Source: Chloroflexota bacterium
GTDB lineage: Bacteria; Chloroflexota; Limnocylindria; Limnocylindrales; CSP1-4
Length of the DNA stretch: 6,637 nucleotides
NCBI GenBank assembly: GCA_021777365.1
Contig: JAJYDP010000281.1
Location: forward strand, 1-6,637
Reading direction: 5' to 3'
In this document: positions 1 to 5,233 of the stretch, piece by piece
Numbering within the stretch: the first letter of the stretch is position 1
How the letters are laid out: every line of letters starts with the position of its first letter
Position numbers and translations under genes: made by a program
Notes under the pieces: generated by a model
Database searches by the model: none
The model's input: the letters and a program-made list of their open reading frames with translations, nothing else
What the model was told of the DNA's origin: nothing

Positions 1-1975
1 TCCGATCTTGTTCTCTTCCGACATCGAACTCGCCCAATTCCAGGTGGGCTCGTCCGAGCGCGAAATGGGCCCCGTACGTCTCCTCTGGCGTTCCCGGTAC
101 CTGCTCGAACGAAGCAATCGCCCGGTGCGCATCCTCGATCGCCTGCCGGTAGTCTCCAATCTGGAGGCGGGTGAAGGCGAGGTTGTAGTGGCTGATGCCG
201 GCATAGAAGGGCAGGAGCGCACTCTCCTGCGCTTCGGCGAGGCCGACAAGGATCGGAACGGCCTCCTCCAGACGCAGATCGGTGGTGGTCCCGCGCGTGA
301 CCAGGATGCCTCGGGCTATCGCCCTGAGATCGTCCGGAACGTCAGGATCGGCTGCGACCTCCTCCACTGCGGGTTGGTTGTTGTGCACGTCTCCGAGCCA
401 CCACAGCCCATGCACCCGGGCGAGCACCACCAGGGCGCGAGTCGTGGCGTCGAGCGCAGCGAGGTCGAACCGGTCGAGCCGCGTGAGCCCCTCCTCGACG
501 CGGCCGGCGTAGATGTCCTCGCGCGCCAGGATCACGGCGATCCGGGCGTCCTCGTCGGTGGCCCTGAGCGACCGGATCAGCACGGCCCCGTCGCCCCACT
601 GGCCCGACCCCAGCACCTTCACCGCGTTCGCCACCAGGACCCGGAGCGCGTCGCTCTCGCAGTCGGCCTTGATGTAGTGGCGGCACGAGGCGAGCCAGTC
701 CGTCAGTTCGGCAGCCTGGGCGACCCGCAGGTGCATCCCCCGCAGTTCGTCCGGTTGCGCGAGCACTGCGAGCCGCCGCTCCAGGAACTCGCGCATCAGC
801 GGGTGGTAGCGACGGCCGCTCGTGAGCGCCGAATGCCTCGACATCAACCCGGCCTGCTGCCCGACCGCCGCCCACGCCTCGACCGTTTCCGTGGACGGGG
901 GCGGGTCGTCGGCCGCGAAGATCGCCGTGGCCAGCTCGACGCGGACATCGTCGAGGATCGCCGTGCACGTCAGGAACCGCTGGACGTCTGGGGTGAGGTC
1001 CCCCATCACCTCCTCCGCCAGGTAGTCGTACAGGGGTCCCTCGGCGCCGCTGATCGCATGGACGAACGCGCGGACGTCGCGTTGCGATCGGCCGCGGATC
1101 GACGAATGCAGCAGCTGCAGGCTCGCGGCCCATCCCTCGGTCCGCTCCTCCACCTGGCGCAGCACCTCGGTCTCCAGCGGCTGGCGGTAGACATCCCGGA
1201 ACAGCCGTTCGGTTTCGTCCGCGGAGAAGCGCAGGTCGTCGGCGCCCAGGTGCGGCGCCTCCCCTCGAGCCACGAGGCGGCCGAGCGACAGGCGGGGCGG
1301 CCTGCGCGACAGGAGCACGAAGGTCATGCGATCGGGGGCCTCCGCGAGGAGGCGCGTCACGAGCGCCCGGGCCCGCGGGTCCTCGTCGACGACGTGGTAG
1401 TCGTCCAGGACCAGCACGGTGGACCGGTCCGAGAGGGCCGCGAGTTCCGCGATCAGCGTGGAGACGATCAGGTCCGTGGCCGGGCGCGTCGCGAGCATGT
1501 CGCCGAGGAGCGCGAGCGTGCGGGTCCCGAACGCGGGGATCGCCTCCCGGGCCGCCGCCACGACGTAGTTCAGGAACGAGATCGGATCCCGATCGCCCGT
1601 GTCCAGGCGGTACCACAGGCATCGGACCGGTGCCCGTCGTGTGAAGTCGGTGAGCAGCGTCGTCTTCCCGAAGCCCGTCTCGGCGACGACGGTGATGACC
1701 CGCCGATGGATGTGGCGTTCGAGCCAGTCCAGCAGGCGATCGCGGGAGAGCGTCGCCTCGCGCAGGGGAGGCGACGTGACCTTGGCTCGGGAGACCGGGT
1801 ACTGGTCCACGGTGCGCTCGACGGGCAGCGACGCGGTATCCGGGCGGAGCCCCGTGCTCCTCGCGACCGGCATCGGCCAGGGGTGCGGACCGGCCTGCGC
1901 GTCGCCCAGGACGTTCGGACGGAGCGCGGCGACCGATCGGGACATCGGTTCGCGAAGGGCGTCTCGATCGGCCAT
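1..1975 (-). CDS. MalT/LAL-type STAND ATPase transcriptional regulator, 3' part cut off by the window edge
   Basis: The frame runs open from an ATG at 1975 to the window edge: 658 residues and no stop. A phosphate-binding loop AETGFGKTT (98-106, Lys104) and a Walker B strand TVLVLDD (186-192) define a STAND P-loop ATPase. GWAASLQL (281-288) and YHPLMREFL (390-398) are typical of the MalT/LAL family. From about residue 585 the helices look like tetratricopeptide repeats (AFTRLQIGDYRQAIEDAHRA). Such proteins are usually cytoplasmic signal-integrating regulators in which ligand and ATP binding cause oligomerisation. The DNA-binding part (LuxR-type HTH, or a BTAD/SARP-like domain) would be C-terminal and lies outside the window, so the output is unknown. 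The ATG follows an in-frame TGA only eight codons upstream. No close Shine-Dalgarno is seen, and Met11 or Met35 are alternative starts. The roughly 65 residues before the ATPase are an unrecognised extension. Family call is firm; target genes are unknown. Confidence 0.88.
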   Translation of the reverse strand, partial: MADRDALREPMSRSVAALRPNVLGDAQAGPHPWPMPVARSTGLRPDTASLPVERTVDQYPVSRAKVTSPPLREATLSRDRLLDWLERHIHRRVITVVAETGFGKTTLLTDFTRRAPVRCLWYRLDTGDRDPISFLNYVVAAAREAIPAFGTRTLALLGDMLATRPATDLIVSTLIAELAALSDRSTVLVLDDYHVVDEDPRARALVTRLLAEAPDRMTFVLLSRRPPRLSLGRLVARGEAPHLGADDLRFSADETERLFRDVYRQPLETEVLRQVEERTEGWAASLQLLHSSIRGRSQRDVRAFVHAISGAEGPLYDYLAEEVMGDLTPDVQRFLTCTAILDDVRVELATAIFAADDPPPSTETVEAWAAVGQQAGLMSRHSALTSGRRYHPLMREFLERRLAVLAQPDELRGMHLRVAQAAELTDWLASCRHYIKADCESDALRVLVANAVKVLGSGQWGDGAVLIRSLRATDEDARIAVILAREDIYAGRVEEGLTRLDRFDLAALDATTRALVVLARVHGLWWLGDVHNNQPAVEEVAADPDVPDDLRAIARGILVTRGTTTDLRLEEAVPILVGLAEAQESALLPFYAGISHYNLAFTRLQIGDYRQAIEDAHRAIASFEQVPGTPEETYGAHFALGRAHLELGEFDVGREQDR

Positions 1976-2047
1976 GCGGGCCAGTCTGGGGTCGGATCCT
2001 CAGCTGCGGCTTAGCTGCGCGCCCGCCGTCACGCTCGCCTCAGACGC

Positions 2048-2251
2048 TCACCCTTCGTACTCGAAGTGGATCTTCAGCTGGACGCGGTACTCCTTGATCT
2101 GGCCGTCCTCGACGAGCGCGGTCGACTGGACGACCTCCACCATCCGGATGTTCCGGACTGTCCTTGCGGCCGTCGCCACCGCCTGGCGCGCCGCGTCGCT
2201 CCATGAACGAGGCGACGTCCCCACCATCTCGCGGACGATCAACACTCCCAT
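2048..2251 (-). CDS. Dodecin-like small protein lacking the usual flavin-binding residues
   Basis: A 67-residue protein with the dodecin pattern throughout: an N-terminal strand, GTS, one amphipathic helix ending TVRNIR, then two strands ending VEDGQIKEYRVQLKIHFEY. Dodecins fold as one helix on a three-stranded sheet and assemble into hollow dodecamers that store flavins (riboflavin, FMN, lumichrome) in the cytoplasm. Aligned by eye to Halobacterium salinarum dodecin, the flavin-stacking Trp36 is Met37 here, and the flavin-contacting Gln55 is Arg56. The protein therefore more likely belongs to the dodecin-like group that does not bind flavin in the standard way; its ligand is unknown. The ATG at 2251 is chosen because the conserved strand begins right after it. 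GGAGG lies 10 bases upstream at 2262-2266, with an AGAGG nearer at 2254-2258. It lies 72 bases upstream of the LAL regulator on the same strand, so co-transcription is possible. Confidence 0.87.
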   Translation of the reverse strand: MGVLIVREMVGTSPRSWSDAARQAVATAARTVRNIRMVEVVQSTALVEDGQIKEYRVQLKIHFEYEG

Positions 2252-2269
2252 GACCTCTCGGCCTCCATG

Positions 2270-2292
2270 CTCGGCACGGGGAACTCGGCACG
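2270..2292. repeat. Short direct repeat in the dodecin leader
   Basis: CTCGGCACG occurs twice on the plus strand, at 2270-2278 and 2284-2292 (14-bp period), just upstream of the dodecin start. It could be a regulator half-site pair or chance in GC-rich DNA. No clear -35/-10 pair was found in the surrounding 156-bp gap (2252-2407). Confidence 0.3.
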
Positions 2293-2333
2293 CGGATCGA
2301 GGCGCAACCGCGCGACGTCCACGGAGAATCGTG

Positions 2334-2358
2334 GGGGCCGGCTGCAAGAGCCGGCCCC
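2334..2358 (-). terminator. GC-rich hairpin downstream of the zinc-ribbon gene
   Basis: A perfect 10-bp stem, GGGGCCGGCT (2334-2343) pairing with AGCCGGCCCC (2349-2358), closes a 5-base loop. It starts about 50 bases after the zinc-ribbon stop and precedes the dodecin gene. No U-tract follows on either strand, so it is a U-less terminator or an mRNA-stabilising stem rather than a classical intrinsic terminator. The minus strand is assigned from gene position only. Confidence 0.5.
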
Positions 2359-2407
2359 GCTTGGTCGCCTGTCACGCCCCCCGGGGAGCCCGGCTGGGCG
2401 GCAGTGG

Positions 2408-2704
2408 TCAGGCAGTGGTGCCTGCCGTCGCGCGAACCTTGTCGAAGCAGGAACTGCAGTAGACCGGCCGATCGTTGCGCGGAGCGAACGGCACAACCGC
2501 CTGCCCCCCGCACATCGCGCAGATCGCGGCGTGGTATTCGCGCGGTCCCCCCGCCGCTCGTGCGTTTCGGGCCGTCTGCCTGCAGCCTGGACACCGCTGT
2601 GGGTCGTTCTGGAGCCCCTTCGCGGCGAAGAACGCCTGCTCGCCTGCGGAGAAGACGAACTCCGTCCCGCAGTCGCGACAGGTAAGGGTGCGATCCTGGT
2701 ACAC
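2408..2704 (-). CDS. Double zinc-ribbon protein (zf-trcl plus CxxC-x17-CxxC domains)
   Basis: A 98-residue protein with four CxxC knuckles in two pairs. The first ribbon uses C9/C12 and C38/C41, with the familiar TCRDCGTEFVFSAGEQ opening. The second uses C62/C65 and C83/C86, separated by exactly 17 residues, which is the named CxxC-x17-CxxC domain (VPFAPRNDRPVYCSSC). Each pair should bind one Zn2+. The family is widespread and small; its function is not established, although nucleic-acid or protein binding is usually assumed. The start is placed at GTG 2704 because the conserved domain begins there and no other in-frame start lies close upstream. A strong GGAGGAGGG (2717-2725) sits 12 bases away, wider than usual. 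The open frame continues upstream to an ATG at 2902, but that stretch is unlike the family and covers the predicted promoter. A hairpin follows the gene at 2334-2358. Confidence 0.87.
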   Translation of the reverse strand: MYQDRTLTCRDCGTEFVFSAGEQAFFAAKGLQNDPQRCPGCRQTARNARAAGGPREYHAAICAMCGGQAVVPFAPRNDRPVYCSSCFDKVRATAGTTA

Positions 2705-2716
2705 CTGCTGTGCTGG

Positions 2717-2725
2717 CCCTCCTCC
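2717..2725 (-). promoter_or_regulatory. Ribosome-binding site of the zinc-ribbon gene, wide spacing
   Basis: The minus strand reads GGAGGAGGG, an excellent anti-16S match, with 12 bases to the GTG at 2704. It supports a start near the conserved domain rather than the far-upstream ATG, though the spacing is longer than the usual 5-9 bases. Confidence 0.5.
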
Positions 2726-2797
2726 GGGTGACGCGCGGACGCCATTGACCCGACCACGGCCGATCGTCGTGACAGGTGGGGGCGCGCACCCGGCAGA

Positions 2798-2814
2798 AGC
2801 GACAGCCTGTCGCT
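2798..2814. repeat. 17-bp palindrome in the zinc-ribbon gene leader
   Basis: AGCGACAG and CTGTCGCT are perfect 8-base complements around a single central C at 2806. It lies just downstream of the predicted transcription start of the zinc-ribbon gene. With a one-base centre it is better suited to a dimeric DNA-binding protein than to a long RNA hairpin, although a shorter stem with a larger loop could form in RNA. Confidence 0.5.
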
Positions 2815-2818
2815 CGGA

Positions 2819-2840
2819 ACGGCGCGAATATACGCGCCGT
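2819..2840. repeat. Inverted repeat with the -10 hexamer as its loop (operator candidate)
   Basis: ACGGCGCG (2819-2826) and CGCGCCGT (2833-2840) are perfect 8-base complements. The six bases between them, AATATA, read TATATT on the minus strand and form the predicted -10 of the zinc-ribbon gene. A repressor bound here would block RNA polymerase directly. The AT core in GC-rich surroundings stands out. Confidence 0.5.
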
Positions 2841-2856
2841 GTCAACAGGGTGGCAA
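2827..2856 (-). promoter_or_regulatory. Predicted sigma-70-type promoter of the zinc-ribbon gene
   Basis: The minus strand has TTGCCA (2856-2851, five of six to TTGACA), an 18-bp spacer and TATATT (2832-2827, five of six to TATAAT). Transcription would start near 2820, giving a leader of roughly 115 bases before the GTG at 2704. A separate exact TTGACA lies at 2845-2840, but no acceptable -10 follows it at 16-18 bp. Confidence 0.5.
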
Positions 2857-2923
2857 CGGGATGCGCTCGTGGAACGCCGCGGGCGTGCGATATCCGCACC
2901 ATCCGTGCCCGCCGGGCCGGCTC

Positions 2924-4282
2924 TCAGGCGTAATCGGCCGCGAACCGCTCGGAATCCGCATACGAGACGAACCGGGTCTGCCGCTTCCTGAACCAGAGGC
3001 GAACCTCGCCCGTGGGCCCGTTCCGGTGCTTGGCAAGCTTCAGGTTCACGACCTCCCCGTCCGCGTCGGTCTCCTCGGCGCCGCGCTCCTTCTCGCGCCA
3101 CAGGAACAGCACCAGGTCCGCGTCCTGCTCGATGGACCCCGACTCGCGCAGGTCCGAGAGGCGCGGCTCCTTCGACTCGCGCATCTCCGGCTGGCGGGAC
3201 AGCTGCGAGAGCGCCACGACCGGGACCTGCAGCTCGCGTGCCAGCGCCTTCAGGCCGCGCGAGATCTCGGACACCTCCTGCACGCGGTTGGCGTCGCGGG
3301 AGGTGACGCTCGACTGCATGAGCTGGAGGTAGTCGACGACGACGAGGTCGAGCCCCGCCTCCGCCTGCAGGCGCCGGGCCTTGGTGCGGAGCTCCATGGT
3401 GCTGATGTTGGGCGTGTCGTCGATGTAGACGGCCGCCTCCGCGAGCGCGTTCATGGCCGGCGCGAGCCGCGTGAAGTCCATCTCCTCCAGGAAACCGGTC
3501 CGGAGCCGCTGCGAGTCGATGTTGGCGACCGAGCTGAGCAGGCGGAGCACCAGCTGTTCCTTGCTCATCTCCAGGCTGAAGATCCCCACCGTCCGCCCGT
3601 CACGCACCGCGGCGTGTTCGGCGATGTTGAGCGCGAGGCTGGTCTTGCCGATGGATGGCCGCGCGGCCACGATGACCAGGTCGGACCGCTGGAGCCCGGT
3701 GGTGAGCGCGTCCAGGTCGGCGAAGCCGGTACGCACCCCGCTGATCTCGCCCTTGTGCTGGTGGAGGTAGTCGAGCCGGTCGTAGGCGCTGTGGAGGAGC
3801 TGGCGAAGGGGGCTGAACCCCACCTGCACGCGCCGCTGGCTGACGCCGAACAGCTCGCTCTCGGCCCGGTCGATGGCCTCGGAGACGTCCGCCGTCTCGT
3901 CGTACCCGATCCCCGCGATGCGCCCCGCGGCCGAGATCAGGTTGCGGAGGATGGCCTTCCGCTCGACGATGCGCGCGTAGTAGGCGGCGTTGACCGCGGT
4001 GGGGGTCAGGTTGATCAGGCTGGTCAGGTAGGCGGCGCCGCCGACCGACTCGAGCTCGCCCTTGCGCTCGAGCACCTCGGACACCGTGACCACGTCGACC
4101 GGCTCCCGGCGCTCGTAGAGCTCGATGGCAGCCGCGTAGATCTCGCCGTGGTGGGCGCGGTAGAAGTCCTCCGGGCGGAGGACGTCTGCCACCTCGATGA
4201 CCGCGTCGCGGTCGATGAGGAGCGCGCCGAGCACGGACTGCTCGGCTTCGACGGATTGGGGCGGCAGGCGATCGATCGACAC
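2924..4282 (-). CDS. dnaB: Replicative DNA helicase DnaB
   Basis: A 452-residue RecA-fold hexameric 5'-3' helicase that unwinds DNA at the replication fork and recruits primase. The N-terminal DnaB domain opens IDRLPPQSVEAEQSVLGAL (3-21) and runs to about residue 105. A linker leads to the C-terminal motor from about 175. Visible motifs are Walker A ARPSIGKTS (207-215, Lys213), catalytic Glu238 in SLEMS, Walker B DLVVVDYLQLM (312-322, Asp317), QLSRQPE (360-366), the conserved SDLRESGSIEQDAD (376-389) and the putative arginine finger Arg420 in KHRNGPTGE. The length is normal and there is no intein. The start is GTG 4282, because the conserved N-terminus begins there and GGAG lies 5 bases upstream (4288-4291). 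The longer open frame to 4450 adds 56 proline/arginine-rich residues unlike the family. It lies downstream of lexA on the same strand after a 186-bp gap. Confidence 0.97.
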   Translation of the reverse strand: MSIDRLPPQSVEAEQSVLGALLIDRDAVIEVADVLRPEDFYRAHHGEIYAAAIELYERREPVDVVTVSEVLERKGELESVGGAAYLTSLINLTPTAVNAAYYARIVERKAILRNLISAAGRIAGIGYDETADVSEAIDRAESELFGVSQRRVQVGFSPLRQLLHSAYDRLDYLHQHKGEISGVRTGFADLDALTTGLQRSDLVIVAARPSIGKTSLALNIAEHAAVRDGRTVGIFSLEMSKEQLVLRLLSSVANIDSQRLRTGFLEEMDFTRLAPAMNALAEAAVYIDDTPNISTMELRTKARRLQAEAGLDLVVVDYLQLMQSSVTSRDANRVQEVSEISRGLKALARELQVPVVALSQLSRQPEMRESKEPRLSDLRESGSIEQDADLVLFLWREKERGAEETDADGEVVNLKLAKHRNGPTGEVRLWFRKRQTRFVSYADSERFAADYA

Positions 4283-4468
4283 GGCGGCTCCGGGACGGTG
4301 GGGGGACGGTTGGGTCCACCAGATGGTGCCGCGCCGGGCGGTGCGGTGGAAGAGGCTTGCCCACCGCGGCGGGCGCCGTTCACCTCCGACGGTTGATAAG
4401 CCCCGATCCGATGTGGACGGACTGTGGACTGCGGCGTCCCGCCTCGGCACCCGGCCGAGATGACGCCC
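4283..4468 (-). other. Intergenic region between lexA and dnaB
   Basis: I see no gene in these 186 bases. They hold the dnaB ribosome-binding site (GGAG, 4288-4291), an 11-bp-period direct repeat GGGACGGT (4292-4299 and 4303-4310, plus strand), and three partial DnaA-box-like nonamers: GGTTGATAA (4391-4399), TGTGGACGG (4412-4420) and TGTGGACTG (4423-4431). They also hold a hairpin after lexA. No convincing -35/-10 pair for dnaB was found, so either the promoter is atypical or dnaB is read through from lexA. Confidence 0.5.
4443..4459 (-). terminator. Weak hairpin just after lexA
   Basis: CTCGGC (4443-4448) pairs with GCCGAG (4454-4459) around a 5-base loop, ten bases beyond the lexA stop. 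There is no U-tract. It may attenuate lexA transcripts before dnaB; evidence is limited to position and the 6-bp stem. Confidence 0.3.
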
Positions 4469-5119
4469 TCAATCCAGCCGGCGGATGACCCCGATCAGCT
4501 TGCCCTGGATGCGCACATCGTCATAGAACTGGGGGGCGTACCGCTCGTTGGCCGGCTGCAGCCGGATCCGTCCGGTCTCCCGGTAGAACTGCTTCAGGGT
4601 GACCGCGTTCTCCTCGACCTGGGCGACCACGATGTCCCCGTCCCGTGCGGTCTGCTGCGGGCGGATCACGACGAAATCGCCGTCCTGGATGTGGGCGCCG
4701 ATCATGGAATCACCGCGCACGCGGAGCACGTACGCGTCCCCGCTGGGGGCCAGCATGTCCGGTACCGCGATGCTCTCACTGGCGTCCTGGTACGCCTCGA
4801 TCGGGCCACCGGCGGCGATCTCGCCGACGATGGGCAGGTAGTGGGTCGCCTCGAGCGGTACCTGGGGCACGAGCTCCGCGCTGAGGCCGGCGGTGAGCGC
4901 GGCACGCGGCGTGAGCCGCAGGGCCCGCGACTGCGTGGCGCCGCGCTCGAGGTAGCCCTCGCGCTCGAGGACTGCCAGGTGGTGGTGGACGGCCGAGGTG
5001 GAGGCGAGGTCGACGGCGCGCGCGATCTCCCGGACCGACGGCGGGTACCCACGGGCGCGCAGGGTCGCGGCGATGTACTCGATGATGCGTTGCTTGCGCA
5101 GCGCGTCGTGCTTCGTCAC
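4469..5119 (-). CDS. lexA: LexA, SOS-response repressor/autoprotease
   Basis: A 216-residue LexA of normal length. The N-terminal winged helix (about 1-68) contains ARGYPPSVREIARAVDLAS and TSAVHHHLAVLEREGYL, the DNA-reading part. The C-terminal S24-type domain has the self-cleavage bond Ala103-Gly104 in VGEIAAGGPI, nucleophile Ser138 in RGDSMI and general base Lys176 in TLKQF. After DNA damage, RecA filaments trigger cleavage and free the SOS genes. The start is GTG 5119: AAGGAGG lies 5 bases upstream (5125-5131) and the family N-terminus fits. The open frame continues to 5671, but that stretch crosses the promoter and runs antisense to the neighbouring gene. The promoter carries a LexA box, so the gene should repress itself. 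dnaB lies downstream on the same strand. The divergent neighbour may share the control region. Confidence 0.97.
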   Translation of the reverse strand: MTKHDALRKQRIIEYIAATLRARGYPPSVREIARAVDLASTSAVHHHLAVLEREGYLERGATQSRALRLTPRAALTAGLSAELVPQVPLEATHYLPIVGEIAAGGPIEAYQDASESIAVPDMLAPSGDAYVLRVRGDSMIGAHIQDGDFVVIRPQQTARDGDIVVAQVEENAVTLKQFYRETGRIRLQPANERYAPQFYDDVRIQGKLIGVIRRLD

Positions 5120-5124
5120 GGGCG

Positions 5125-5131
5125 CCTCCTT
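5125..5131 (-). promoter_or_regulatory. lexA ribosome-binding site
   Basis: The minus strand reads AAGGAGG, five bases before GTG 5119. It decides the lexA start in favour of 5119 over the much longer open frame. Confidence 0.85.
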
Positions 5132-5140
5132 GTGCCAGCC

Positions 5141-5169
5141 ACGGTACAGAACACCTGTTCGAATGTCAA
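5141..5169 (-). promoter_or_regulatory. lexA promoter
   Basis: The minus strand has an exact TTGACA -35 (5169-5164), a 17-bp spacer and TACCGT as -10 (5146-5141, three of six to TATAAT). The predicted transcription start is about 5133-5135, which gives a short leader carrying the AAGGAGG. The spacer is almost entirely the LexA operator, so repressor and polymerase should compete. Confidence 0.75.
5148..5161. promoter_or_regulatory. LexA (SOS) box in the lexA promoter
   Basis: AGAACACCTGTTCG contains the perfect palindrome GAAC-N4-GTTC (5149-5160), the core of the operator known from Gram-positive and actinobacterial LexA. It lies between the -35 and -10 of lexA, about 29-42 bases upstream of the start codon. 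It is the only GAAC-N4-GTTC site I noticed in the intergenic parts of the window. Confidence 0.85.
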
Positions 5170-5217
5170 GAGGGTCGGCGGTGCGTTGTGGACGGCGGCG
5201 GTGCGCCACGGGCAGGC

Positions 5218-5223
5218 TATACT
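5218..5223 (+). promoter_or_regulatory. -10 element of the YkvA-like/rplI operon, near-leaderless
   Basis: TATACT (five of six to TATAAT) ends 10 bases before ATG 5234, which places the predicted transcription start only about 3-5 bases before the codon. No Shine-Dalgarno fits in that space and no recognisable -35 is present 16-18 bp upstream. This matches the arrangement of leaderless genes in high-GC bacteria. Confidence 0.5.
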
Positions 5224-5233
5224 GCTCGTCCCG

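Noticed and set aside
8..2014. A 668-codon plus-strand open frame opposite the LAL regulator
   Set aside because: Its composition is low-complexity Arg/Val/Gly/Asp with no recognisable domain. The opposite strand has clear Walker A, Walker B and MalT-family motifs. It is an antisense shadow caused by high GC.
2001..2017. Hairpin between the dodecin and LAL regulator genes
   Set aside because: The stem is only five base pairs (CAGCT/AGCTG) with a 7-base loop and no U-tract, within chance for this composition.
2705..2902. N-terminal extension of the zinc-ribbon protein to an ATG at 2902
   Set aside because: It would put the coding region over the predicted promoter and two palindromes, and the sequence does not resemble the family.
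3640..3670. Possible intein in the DnaB P-loop, a common insertion point
   Set aside because: The P-loop ARPSIGKTS is intact and the protein has the standard length.
2861..4396. A 511-codon plus-strand open frame opposite dnaB
   Set aside because: The reverse strand encodes an unmistakable DnaB. This frame gives repetitive Arg/Leu/Val/Asp sequence with no domain.
4283..4450. 56-residue N-terminal extension of DnaB
   Set aside because: It is Pro/Arg-rich and unlike any DnaB N-terminus. GTG 4282 with GGAG five bases upstream gives the normal length.
4283..4468. Replication origin in front of dnaB
   Set aside because: The DnaA-box-like sites match poorly, there is no AT-rich unwinding region, and no dnaA or dnaN is present.
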